Assembly (NCBI GenBank): GCA_019426215.1
Contig: CM033393.1
Span: 50,284,645 to 50,348,644, forward strand
Direction of reading: 5' to 3'
Source of the DNA: Buddleja alternifolia
Taxonomy: Eukaryota; Streptophyta; Magnoliopsida; Lamiales; Scrophulariaceae
DNA: 64,000 nt
Part shown: positions 1-11,607 of the stretch, one piece after another
How the letters are laid out: each line of letters starts with the position of its first letter
Position numbering within the stretch: the first letter of the stretch is position 1
Notes under the pieces: generated by a model
Seen by the model: the letters and a program-made list of their open reading frames with translations, nothing else
Databases searched by the model: none
What the model was told of the DNA's origin: nothing
Made by a program: the position numbers and the translations under genes

Positions 1-1653
1 TTTCAAATTTAATCCTGTAATTTAGGGGTGTAACAAAATTGGTCCAGTATCTTGTGCAATTGGCAAAATTGATCCTGTAACTATCAGAAATTAGCGATTT
101 AAGGACACTTTTCCTCTCATTTTGGCATAGTTCCTCTCATTGTGGCTCACCAATTTTATATCTATGTAGACTTTTCCTCTCATTTTCTTTTTTAATTTTT
201 CTTTCCTATTCTCTAAAGCAACCGCAACATATTTCTTCTCAAGATAATACTTTCCTTTGTGTTTAGCTTCGATAATGTGGAAATGTATGTTTTTCATTTA
301 TAAAATTTTTATAAATGAATATCATACATTTCCACAGATAGAAAAGTAATGGAACTAAAATATATGTATATTGCATGTAAAAAGCTAATGCGCAATAGAG
401 AAAACTAATAAAAAACATGATGTAGAATATTTTTCATTTATTAACCTGATTTTTCCTCGCATCGTTTTTTGGATTCCATTCATAGCATTTTTTCCTAAAG
501 AAAACATTAACCAAATTTCAAATAAATAGTCTTTTGCTGACACTAATGATTTAGTTCATAAATATATTTAGTATAACTAATAAGCTTTATGAAACCATTC
601 AAAACTATAACGGATCAAGTGGACATTTAAAATATTTGAAGGCAATAAAATGGAAAAAAATTGATCAAAATAAATTTATGAGTAAAATATTTAAAGAATT
701 TAAATTATTGAACATTCAAAAACCTAAATTATAATTCAACAAAGTAAATTCTTACTAGATAAAATATAATTATTATATTTTAAGTTTTTATAAATTCTCT
801 TGGTTTATCTTGATGACTCGTGATGTTGCTTTCAACTTTGTTAGATAAGATTTTATTTATTTATTTATTTATTTATTTATCTTCATGAATATTCAGTTAT
901 CTATATTCCCCTCATTCAATAAATGATTGTTGGTGTTGTTTTTCTCCTCTATTAAATTGTTGAAATTAAATTAAATTGTAAGCATAAGAATACCAGCATT
1001 TACTGAAATTATTTTATCTAATGTTTGGATTATATGTTATTTTCTAAAGTTATATATCATTTTTGATATTAAAGATTTATGAAACTTAATGTTGAAGTAG
1101 CAAATTAAGAAACTCATTTTCTCAACGAACTCAATATATAAATATCTTGGACAACTATGAGTCATTGAATTGTTTATAAATCTTTTGACTTTGTTTAATT
1201 TTCACAGCCAAAAGATATTAATATGTACTCCTGATTTTGAGATGTTATATTTTTTATAGATGTGAAATTTGTCAAATTAATATGATTACTTAATATGAAT
1301 TATATTTGTCAAATATTTATTTATTTAGAATTCAGCATAAGTATGTAACCTTAGGAGATGAAAAAATATTTAAATTTTTAAGTTATATGCTCAATAAATT
1401 TAAAGTTTACAATTTATGAAAGAAATATCATAGAAAATTGATCTTTCTTAGTTAAATAAGCATGTTATTTAACTTTTGTTAATGTTTATTAACTACTCAT
1501 AAATCATCTATTTTGGATGTCTTATCTTAGTTTTCTAATTATTAGTATCAATTTTAATATCTTTGTATTTAAATGGAGGCCTGTTTGGTTTAAATTTATT
1601 TATTTGAAAAGATTATTATAAATGAACTCATAAAGCACCAAATTAGATTAATA
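1..1653. other. AT-rich non-coding stretch
   Basis: No coding exon, RNA gene or complete transposon end is recognisable. The first 110 bases resemble one arm of the long inverted-repeat elements seen elsewhere in the window (phrases like 'aaaattggtcc' and 'aaaattgatcc'), but the partner lies outside the window. A short (ATTT)n microsatellite runs from 851 to 880. Confidence 0.6.
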
Positions 1654-1850
1654 TGTAGAAACTTAAAATTCAATATTATTTCAAGCCAAGAATAATTGTG
1701 AGATGTACAAGGTATATATAGACAAGCTATATGAACCCTATTCTAACAAGGGATCTACAACTAATAAGGAACTATAATGCTAACATATATACAATATATA
1801 TCTTACAAGATACAAGATTTGATATGGTGAAGATATGATAAACATGGAAA
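1654..1850 (-). repeat. 3' LTR of the copia element, truncated
   Basis: Matches 6015-6210 closely, including the shared phrase 'gtgagatgtacaaggtata'. The outer end begins TG on the plus strand. The inner end stops at about 1850, where it runs straight into the RNase H remnant. The roughly 16 bases beginning TGTTAGAGG present in the other LTR are missing, as is any polypurine tract, so a small deletion removed the junction. Confidence 0.9.
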
Positions 1851-4800
1851 GCTAGATAAGCATGGAGCTTGTCACGAAGAAGTTCAAACCGGCCAATAGA
1901 CAACGATTTGGTAAATATGTCGGCGGTTTGATCATTAGTCGAAACAAAATGAATATCAAGTTCATGATTGGCAACCTTTTCTAGCATGAAGTGGTAGTCA
2001 ATTTCAACATGTTTCTTACGAGCATGGAATATAGGATTCTTGGACAAACAATTTGCCCCAATATTATCACACCATAATGTAGGAGTAGACGAAGAAAAAT
2101 AAAGTTCCCGAAGAAGTGGTTGAAGCCAAGTGAGCTCGGCGGCAGTGTCGACAAGAGATTTATATTTAGCTTTAGTGGAAGATCGAGCTATGATTCTTTG
2201 CTTGCGAGTGATCCAAGATACAAGATTTGGACTAAGGAAAATTACATAGCCCCGGTGGGTTTTCTGTCATCAAGTTTGCCAGCCCAATCTGCATATGAAA
2301 AGACTGTCAAGGGTAGATAAGAAGAACGTGTAAACTTGAGACTAAGGCTGAGAGTGTGTCTCAAGTACTGGAGTATCCGCTTGATGGAAATCCAATGTGT
2401 ATTAGTCGGAGAATGCATAAATCGGCAGACCTTGTTGAATGCAAAAACAATATCTAGACGAGTGAAAGTGAGGTACTGAAGTGCACCAACTATCTCTCGG
2501 TACTTGGTCGGATCAGTGAATGTAGTTCCAGCAGACTTAGATAGTTTGGTGACAGGCTTGGACGATTGCATACCAGACTTATCTAAGAGATTCTGAATAT
2601 ATTTCTGCTGAGATATAATAATACTATCACTAGAAGAAACAACTTCCAGACACAGAAAGTAATTGATACCACCGAGGTCCCGAAGCGCAAACTCACAGCT
2701 AAGAGATTGAATGATATCTGGAACATTGGAACAGCTGGTACCAGTAACCAGAATGTCATCAACATAAATTAAAATATAAATCATAGCAGCAGCAGTAGAA
2801 TAAATAAACAAGGAAGCATCATTTTTCGAAGCCACAAAATCATTCCGGAGTAAGACAAGTGAACCAGGCGCACAGGGCATACTTAAGCCCATAGAGAGAC
2901 TTTCGAAGTTTGCAGACAAGAGTTGGATAGTAAGAGTCCACAAACTACGGCAATTGAGACATATACACTTGTTTATCAAGGACCCCATTGAGAAAAACAT
3001 TTTGAACATCTAGTTGTCTAAAAGACCAAAAACAAAAAAGAGCAAGAGACAAAATAATACGAATAGTAGTAGGTTTAATAACAAGACTAAAAGTTTCAGT
3101 AAAATCGATACCTTCTTATTAGTGGAAGCCTTTAGCTAACAGGTGGGCTTTAAATCGTTCAATAGACCCATCGGGTTTATGTTTGATTTTGAAGACCTAC
3201 TTGTAACCAATGACATTTATAGATGGGTGAAACGGTACCAAAATCCAAGTTTCATTATGAACCAAAGTGTCAATCTCTTCTGTCATGGCTTTACGCCAAC
3301 GTGGATCTTTATTAGCAGTGGTAAAATAAGTTAGTTCAGTGGGAGTATCAGCTAATGGTAAGGTGGATGTACCAGCAAACCGTTTCAGAGTGATGGGTAG
3401 CCGAGAACGGAGTTGCATATAATGTGTTGGTTGGAAAGTAGCAATAAGTGGAGTGTTATTTTCAGGTGGAGTATATGGGGTAGTTAAATTGTTGCTAGAA
3501 GTTCCGGTGGTGGAGTATATGGGGTAGTTAAATTGTTGCTAGAAGTTCCGGTGGGAGGAATCATGAAGTGTGTTGGTGTTTGAGATTTGGGCGAGATTGG
3601 TAATGGAGATGAGGAAAGCTGTTGTGATGGGCTTTGTGAGGTTGGTGAAGGATTATGTATAGGCAAAGTGACCCAAGTTCCGTCTGCAGGACTGATATTT
3701 GTGCTAGTAGAAAGAGCGGTATTTGGAGCAGGACCAAGGATATATTGCTTACAGAACAGAAATGAGCTTTCATCAAACCGGACATACCGAGCAATGTAGA
3801 GGCGGTTGGACGAGATGTCAAGGCACCTGTAACCATGATGGGATGGGCTATACCCAAGAAATACTCACAGTATAGATCTAAAATCTATTTTGTGATTGTT
3901 ATAGGACGAAGAAGAGGAAAACAAAGATAACCAAAGACTTTGAGAAAGTTGTAATTCGGAGTTGTTTTAAAAATTTTGTGTGAGGAAAGACCTTTCCTAA
4001 GGTAGGTGACGGTAGTTGATTGATAAGAAAAACCGTTGTTTCAAAGGCATAATGCCAAAATTTATTGGGAACCGCCCAAGCAGTGCCAGTTTCAACTATA
4101 TGACGGTGACGACGTTCAACAATTCCATTTTGTTCATGCGTGTGTGGGCAAGTTAGGAGGTGGACTATACCATGAGTTTGAAAAAAACACTTTAGTTTTT
4201 GGTATTCGCCCCTGCCATCGGTTTAGACCGATTGAGTTTTTGAGTTAAATTATCGTTCAACTAATGATTGAAAATTATGAAAAACAGTAAACACATCAGA
4301 TTTTTGAGCAATAGGGTGAAACCAAATAAATTTAGAAAAATAGTCAACAAAAATAACAAAGTACCTATGGCCATCAGAAGAAAAAAAACAAGGGAAAGGT
4401 CCCCATAAATCCGTAAAAATTAAATCTAAAACATTATTACTCCTAGGGAGAAAGGGATAATCTTAATGATTTGCCCAAAGGGCACGAATGACACGAAGAC
4501 TCTGGAACTTTGGTGGTACATAGAAGGTTATTTTGAGAAATCACTTGCTGGAGTATGCGAGAGCGTAGGTGCCCCAAACGTTGATGCCAAATTGAGTAAG
4601 GTGCACATATGGTAAGAGACACAGATGGTGGTGCAGAAGATGGTTGAGAAAGTAAGTAAAGCCCTTCATTGCTCGGCCCGATAAGAAGAATTTGCTTGAT
4701 ATTTCGATCATTCACATGAAAATAAGAGGGGTAAAACTCAAAGAAGACATTATTATCAGCATAGAAACGTTGAATAGATAATAAATTTTTATAAATATTC

Positions 4801-6002
4801 GGAGCATGAAGAATTTCATTAAGGTGTAGAGAACCTGTGGTGGAAGAAATCAAAGAGAAACATGTTTGGTAATTGGGAGACCTTGTTCATTACCGACATG
4901 CAATTGATCATTGCCATTGTAGGGTATAGTAGAGTGGAAAATGGAGATATCGGAAGATACATGGTGAGTTGCTCCAGTTTCAGGATACCAGTTCATAGAA
5001 GAAGGTATAGATGGATAGGTAATGTGAGTAGAATGTGGTGTATGAAGGAGACATAAGGAGTATGAGATGGACATGTGCAGTAGTTGCCAGGACGAGGTGG
5101 ATAATGGTTATAAGAAGGATCAAAGAACTGAAAATTAGAAGTACTGGATTGCTTATAGTGTTACCGACTTCGCTGCGGCCTCTACCACAGCCACGATTGG
5201 ATCTTCCTCTCCCATGATAGTTGTTATTGCCCCCACAAGAATTGAAGGGTTGCTCGAGTTGAGAGAGATTAGTTGTCGGCTGAGAGTTCCCTGGAACCGA
5301 ATCGGTAGTACCAGGCGGGATAGAGATGCTATCTACATAAAGAAATTCTTGTGTCATCAGAAAACTAAACAAATCTGAATAAGTTATCAGATTTGGGCGG
5401 GCGGTAAGAGTGGTTACACAATCATAAAATTCAGTGCGGAGACCCTTGAAGATATAAAGATTAAAATCAGTGGTAGTTAGAGGTTGGCAGGCGGCGACAA
5501 GTTCGTCGGATATGAGTTTAGCTTTCTGGAAGTAGGTTTGGATAGAGTCGTCGCCTTGCTTAAGGGTTGGAGTTAAAGGCATAGATGCATAATACGTGCT
5601 TGTGAAGGAGAGGCAAAGACACGTTCAATAGTAAGCCATATCTCATGAGACGAAGAAGCTCCGACAATGAGACAGACGACCTCTTCCGTAAGGGAGTTGA
5701 TGAAAGAACTCATCAATAAGTTATCTTGTTGCTACCATTGAAGAAATTTAGGGTTTGGGACACTGGTATTTGCTTCAGCATCAAGAAGTTGGAAAAGAGT
5801 GGTCGAACCATTGACATAGGAGAAAAGATTAAGCCCTTTGATTAGGGAAAGAATTTGTGTACGCCAAAAAAAAAAATTTTGGGAGTTAGTTTTATGGAAA
5901 ACTAATTGTGTATTTGGGTGAGAGAATTTGGAGAAAGGCTGCTGGACGGCGGCCGTGGCGGGGGGTTAGGAAAGGCAGATTCCACCGTGGAAGAGGAGAT
6001 TG
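1851..6002 (-). pseudogene. Degenerate copia gag-pol
   Basis: Read right to left. The gag remnant (about 5980-5140) contains the retrotransposon gag domain and a Gly/Arg-rich stretch. A protease remnant near 5000 has the active-site region changed from DTGA to ETGA. A GAG-pre-integrase segment at about 4440-4850 has the HxRLGH signature (WHQRLGH). A badly decayed integrase core spans 3850-4440, and the reverse transcriptase lies between 3418 and 2240, with the YVDD active site (IYVDDILV) at about 2755. The end of RNase H, with the KHVEIDYHF and DIFTK motifs, lies at 1850-2010. Stops and frameshifts separate these pieces. A 43-46-bp direct duplication at about 3470-3555 lies in the integrase to RT linker. 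Confidence 0.92.
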
Positions 6003-6014
6003 GCTCTGGTGCCA
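6003..6014 (-). other. tRNA-iMet primer-binding site of the copia element
   Basis: The minus strand reads TGGCACCAGAGC directly after the 5' LTR. This is the position and near-consensus sequence expected for initiator-methionine tRNA priming in plant copia elements, with two mismatches. Confidence 0.8.
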
Positions 6015-6210
6015 TATAGAAACTTGAATTCAATATTATTTCAACCCAAGAATAATTGTGAGATGTACAAGGTATATATAGAGAAAGAGTATGAACCCTA
6101 GTCTAACAAGAAATCTGTAATCCTAACATATATACAGTATATATCTTTCAAGATACAAGATTTGATATGGTGAAGATATGATAAACATGGAAAGATAATA
6201 TCCTCTAACA
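6015..6210 (-). repeat. 5' LTR of the copia element
   Basis: In element orientation it starts TGTTAGAGGATATTATC and ends GTTTCTATA. The expected terminal CA has become TA, while the other LTR keeps TG/CA. It aligns with 1654-1850 with scattered differences, showing an old insertion. Confidence 0.9.
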
Positions 6211-6216
6211 TAATCA

Positions 6217-6428
6217 ATTTTTTTTTTTTTTGAATGAATTGATTACATGATATATGTCATGAATATTAAATTGCAATAAATTACAACCAACGAACAACTA
6301 TTATAATCATCTAATGACTGCTATGAAAGTAGAGAAAAATTCACACGTTTTTTGTGAGAGTCGAACCCAAGACCTCTAATATCTTAAGGTCCCAGCTTTG
6401 CCAATAGAGTTAGATTTCATCGGCAGAT
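6217..6428 (-). mobile_element. tRNA-derived SINE
   Basis: On the minus strand a head carries an RNA polymerase III box A-like motif (TGGCAAAGCTGG, 6392-6403) and a box B-like motif (GGTTCGACTCT, 6357-6367) about 25 bases apart. A tRNA-unrelated body follows and ends in an A-tail (poly-T on the plus strand near 6218). TAATCA flanks both ends (6211-6216 and 6429-6434), a plausible short target duplication. It sits directly against the copia LTR. A second, related SINE is at 33189-33384. Confidence 0.72.
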
Positions 6429-6434
6429 TAATCA

Positions 6435-7662
6435 CTATCTATGAATCTATATTTGATTATCAATTGAGACCCTCATTTTTTTATGTAAATCAAATTGAAA
6501 ATGTAAAAAAGACAAATTCCATATAGAAGCTCATTACTCTTTGATTTTTGCCATTGTGATTATGTGAAATTCAAAATTTTATTTTCTATATATTTAATAA
6601 ATAACTTTTCAAATAGTAAGCTGTCATAGTTATAATTTCTTAATCATTTTTCGATATAATTAAACATATATCTTTAAAGAAATGACAAAACTAATAAATG
6701 AGATATTAATAATGATAAATACTAATAGCCACTATGAAAACATTTATTCTACAAATGATTGTTAGAAACAAAAATATTTGGATTGATATAATTTTCTCTA
6801 AAATTACTGAATTAATAATTAAATACATGATTCAATCATGAAAGTGTACTGATAGTTAACAAAATACAAATTTGACGTTCAAATTTCAAACAATCCATAT
6901 GTATTTCATAATGCAAGTGTATAAAAAAATTAAAACAATATCAACATTGAAGTTCATATTTTCAAATAATTTATAATATGACAATATCATATAAATAATA
7001 CAATATAAATATTTACGCTCATATATCACATTAACTAATATTATTTAATTATATAATGAAGGAGTTAATTAATGTCTATATTATTAAAAGTTTAGCATGA
7101 ACATATTTCTAAAAGTATGCAATTACATATATATGTGTATGTGTTTGCACTGTAATATATATTAACCAGACTTAGTAATTTCACATATTATATACAATAC
7201 CGCCTGATTCTGTTTCCGGTTGAGTATTCTACAAATATTCTATCAAAGATATCTAGATACCTTGAGACCCGTGCACTTTTTCCCCTGGCCTAAAAAATAT
7301 GCATTTATCTGTTGATTTTGCACTTCATCATTAAATTAATATTTTGAATGAATAAAGTAAAAACTCTTATCAAAATTTTGTGTGCATTAAAGGGCGTAAG
7401 AGAAGCGCAAACAATAAAAACTTTATTTTCAATATGATAAATCAAATTGGAAAAGAAAAAAAAAAACTTGACACCCTATGTTGGACACATGTATATATAT
7501 ACACATATATATAGCTTTTATTTTATCTTTTTTTTAAGTAAATAAATAAGTAGGAGTAACATCATGTACCTCTACATCTTATTATTATTTATATATAATT
7601 TTAATGTAGAGTCCTAATGTAATTGTACATCTTAGATACTTCAAATTCATTTTTTTTGTTTA
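6435..7662. other. AT-rich non-coding stretch
   Basis: No reading frame of interest and no transposon boundary seen. It contains simple TA-rich tracts (for example 7488-7513) and A-runs. Confidence 0.55.
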
Positions 7663-9296
7663 TGTTGGGTATATGCCCTAGATGTCAATGAGGACAAATA
7701 GGTTGTATAGGGTATCCAATTATGTTGTACGAACTTATCTTTAATAAAGGCAATTATTCTTGTGTTCATATAAACTTCATGTCATCAATAAGTATCGAAC
7801 AAATAGTCCATGTGTATTTAGGTTGACTCTTCGCCCTTTATAGAATAAAAAAGTGGCACGGGAAGAGTCTGACAGTTGATCACTTAAGAAGGTTCGCAAG
7901 TCAAGGAATCTTAATTGGGCATTAAGATCCGACTTGTATAACACTTGCTCTGACAAAGAGTGTCAGTCGAACACTATGGGATAGTGAGAACACGTGTCAT
8001 AGATATACCAATGGAATTAGTATATTCGAACACAGTTTGCAGTAATCCGATCACATGGGTATTTACTCAGTGACTGTCAATGATTGGATTATTGATCATA
8101 ATAGTATGTGTAAGCCTTAGACCTGAGGGGTCATGATTAATGTACTTGTACTGTTGAATCTGTTACTAGCGTAGTTAGGCCTAAATCACCCTTAGATGGG
8201 GCCGATCTCGAAGTGCGATCTCAATGAGTCAAGTAGCACTTGTAAAGTAATCGCCAAGATGGGATTCACTGTCTCGATAGTAAATAAGAAAGTATCATGT
8301 GAGATCATATGCAAATGAAATTATAATTCTTTGGTCAAAGCAATGAAACTAACTCATGTAAGACATGGAGGGTAGTTTGGTAATTTCATTATGCTATGAT
8401 TTAATGCACAATATCAAGTTTAGTGGTTTGGCATATATCATGACTCTCACTTGATCGAGATACGTCAGTAAAAGGCTTATATGCATATGGTATTTATGGT
8501 TTAGAGGTTCGTAAATGATTCGTTTATTTTGTACTCAATTGGGTTACGATGTGAGTCCACGGGACTGGCTAGGTGACACTCACATCCTCTGGTAATTTCT
8601 TCCATTGCCAATTGAGACGAACCTAAAGAGTCGCGCTATAAGAAACGAACAAGATGTCTTTTTGTGTTAATCTTTTAGAAAGATAAAATTAATTGGACGG
8701 ATTGATTTAATGGTAAATCAATAAATTAAATATTTAATTTAATTAGATTAAATTAAATTATTTAAGCAAAGAATTAATTAAATGGAATTAATTAATAATA
8801 TATATTTTGGATTTAAAAAGGATTTAAATTAAATATATATTAAAAGGTGGACTGAGTTGACTGGGCCAACTAAAGCCCACCTTGATCGACCAAAGGAGCC
8901 CTAGGGGCGGCCACTAGGAGTACTAAGGATGTCTCCTACTTGTTGCATAAGTCAGTAGAGTTAAATAGATCTCCAATTGTGTAACAAGTAACCTAACCCT
9001 AATTGCATAACACAAAAGGAAGGAAACTCCTACCCTACTCTTTCTCTCTAGTTGTCCGCCACCACCACAATGAGAGATTTTCGAGGATCTTTAGAAGGCT
9101 CGTTTCGCGTGAATCTTAGAGACAGGAATTCTGAGAGAGTTGCTGTTACACAAATTCAAGAAAATGAAATCGAAGAGGTACTTAATTTCGTTTATTTTTG
9201 AAAAACCCTGAAAATCATCAAACTCACGTTAAAGTGATTCGACTGTAGAAATCCTCAATTGTTCCGCTGCGTTTTTCGCTCAAAGGATTCCTAACA
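7663..9296 (+). mobile_element. Solo LTR, about 1.63 kb, probably copia
   Basis: The segment starts TGTTGGGTATATGCCCTAG and ends GGATTCCTAACA, giving the short inverted terminus TGTT...AACA that is diagnostic of an LTR. The flanks GTTTA (7658-7662) and ATTTA (9297-9301) match at four of five bases. No second LTR, primer-binding site or pol remnant is nearby, so this is a solo LTR left by recombination between the two LTRs of a larger element. The start 'TATATGCCCTAGA' resembles LTRs of large angiosperm copia elements, from memory. The last 250 bases are less AT-rich and look like an R-U5 leader. Confidence 0.82.
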
Positions 9297-10984
9297 ATTT
9301 ATTATTTGACACTTTTGCCGTTAAAAAAGATATATAGGGATATATTAGGTACATCAATAATTTCAAGAAACCACCATTATTTTTATAATAAAATAGATAC
9401 ACTTGTGACATTTTTTCTTTATACTTTAGCAGTGAAAAAAGAGTCCTATATATGTAATGGTCTAAAATGTTAATACTAATATTTACATACACACAGTACT
9501 GTAATGTAATATTTGTCACAATCCTTGAAATTGTCCAAGTAAGCACACATGTGGATAGCCAAATTAAACTTAATGTTACTACATAAGTAATTATTGTACT
9601 CCATATTTCTTCTATTAAATATGGATAAAAATAGTTATCAATCTATTCTACAATAATCAAATTTAAAATTTCAAAATAAGACAGTTACAACATAATTTGA
9701 TTTCAAATAAAAATAAAAATTTAATTTATATATTTATCATATTAATGTAACTGTCAATTATTTATTTTTGAATATTTACTTTACTAATTTCATCAATCAT
9801 GCATTATTTTTTTGAAAGTTAATACTCATATAAAAGATTTTTCGATGATCATCAAGATTGAATAATTTTTTTATATTTTGTAAATTATAAATAAATATAT
9901 TATGTAATGATATATATATATATACAAATATATATATATATATATGATTATAATTTCTACATAATTTTATCCCCGAACTTTAGCACAAAGTTACAACTAG
10001 TTTTTTCAATATATGTTAAAATTTCTCACTAGAGTAATGCTATATATCCTTCTCCCACATCTCATCTTCTTTTTTCCAAGTTCGTTAAAAGAAATCAAAA
10101 TAATCTTTTTATATATCAGTTTGTTGATTTTTAGTCAAAAGTCTTATTAATATTTCCACATAAATTTTATATATGTTCTGCCGCTTAGTGATATGTAATT
10201 CCTGGTCCTACGGGCTAATTAATTGAATGGCCCTGTGCTTTTTAGAATTTTCCTAAAAAACAGAAGAAAAAAAATTAGGAAGAAAAGATAAGTGACGTTA
10301 TAAGTGATTTTGGAAGAACAAAAATGTAATGGATGTTTTTTATGTAATTTTTTTTTTTTGAGATAAAATTGATGTTCTGTTTTATTTGTGAGAAATATTT
10401 ATGGATCAGGTAATTAGATATCATTTTTTATATGCATACCTTAGTCAAACTCATTAATTTTGTACAACGATATATAGGTAAAATGAAACTTATTTTACAC
10501 ATTGTGTTATTTTGAGTTATAATATGTGATTAATTTGACTTCTGATGTAAATATATTATCAAGTAAAGTTTTTTTAATCTTTCTTTAAATGAATTGTCTA
10601 ATCGTGAATAGTGAGAAATCCGATTTTTCTCCTTCTTTTTACAAGGTCATGTTTTTATATATATATAAAAAAAAAGTTATTTTCTCAAATCTTGCAAAAT
10701 ATAAATGAAAATATTGGATTTTATTTTATTTCAAAAACAATCTGGTATGCTTGTCCATCGAATCATTTTCCAAATTAAAGAAATTTATCTGAAACAGGAT
10801 TTTTAAGGATGAGTTTGCCATTCAGTTTAGGTCTAAATTTTTAGGTCATGTCTTTTTTCCTTTTCTTTTTCCTTTTTATTTCTCAATATTTCCACTAGGA
10901 TAATAAAGCTATTATTCTCAAGTGTCAGAGCATGGCTATTCTGGAAATTTTATTCCCGGTTCTACTAAAGTTACTTCATTCAAG

Positions 10985-11022
<38 letters not shown>

Positions 11023-11282
11023 CTTTTTTTTTACTTTCTAAGTATTCATATAAGTAACTTATTATTAAATACCTTGCATGATCAGTTCACCTTGACTGAA
11101 AAATGATCATAAAGTTATATATTTTAAAGTTATATATTTTTACAACTATTCAATCAATTGTAGAAGACAACTGACTATTCACCATTATTTTTCAAGATAA
11201 TATTGCAAAAATGTACAAAAACTTTGACTATTAAACTTTCAACCCAAAGTGGAGTTTTATTCACATTCCATCTCCAAAACCT
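9297..11282. other. AT-rich non-coding stretch with simple repeats
   Basis: No gene seen. It contains a (TA)n microsatellite at about 9910-9945 and an uninterrupted run of 32 C at 10988-11019 followed by a T-run. The 9600-9900 part loosely resembles the interior of the Helitron at 14572-15052 (repeated 'ttaaatttaaaattcaaaat' style tracts and a shared 'ctcatataa...gatgatcatc' segment) and may be a degraded relative. Confidence 0.5.
10988..11019 (+). repeat. Poly-C homopolymer (32 C)
   Basis: Uninterrupted 32-base C run in otherwise AT-rich DNA. A second long C run is at 35110-35139. Homopolymers this long are prone to sequencing and assembly length error. Confidence 0.9.
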
Positions 11283-11607
11283 AGGTGTTACAATATAATT
11301 TCGCATAGAACTCTTGATTTGTTCACTCATCTATAGGTGTATTTATATACGTATGGAAATCATACATAATCCAATTTATCTATAAATGTGTTTTTCTTTT
11401 TTAGATGCAAACTGTATGAATGTGTCACATAGAAGCTTTCTAATCAATTAGGTGTTACAATATAACTTCGCATAGAACTCTTGATTTGTTCAACTCATCT
11501 ATAAACGTATTTATATGAGTATGGAAATCACACATAATTCAACTTATCTATAAATGTGGTTTTAACGCAAATTGTATGAACGTGTCACATAGAAGCTTTC
11601 TAATCAA
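11283..11607 (+). repeat. Tandem duplication, two units of about 160 bp
   Basis: Unit 1 (11283-11449) and unit 2 (11450-11607) both start 'aggtgttacaatataa' and end 'cacatagaagctttctaatc', with point differences and a small length difference in the middle. No coding capacity. Confidence 0.88.

Larger units (their letters stand above)
1654..6210 (-). mobile_element. Decayed Ty1/copia LTR retrotransposon
   Basis: Two direct repeats of about 196 bp (1654-1850 and 6015-6210) bracket minus-strand remnants of gag and pol in copia order: gag, protease, integrase, reverse transcriptase, RNase H. In element orientation the 5' LTR is on the right and starts TGTTAGAGG. A primer-binding site complementary to initiator tRNA-Met (TGGCACCAGAGC on the minus strand, two differences from the usual TGGTATCAGAGC) lies directly inside it at 6003-6014. 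The 3' LTR on the left lacks its first bases and joins directly to the RNase H coding remnant. Flanking bases TAATA (left) and TAATC (right) are an imperfect 5-bp target duplication. The coding part is broken by many stops and frameshifts, so the copy is immobile by itself. Confidence 0.93.

Noticed and set aside
6350..6430. Possible tRNA gene on the minus strand (box A and box B present)
   Set aside because: There is no cloverleaf-forming acceptor or anticodon arm, and the segment continues into an A-tailed SINE body.
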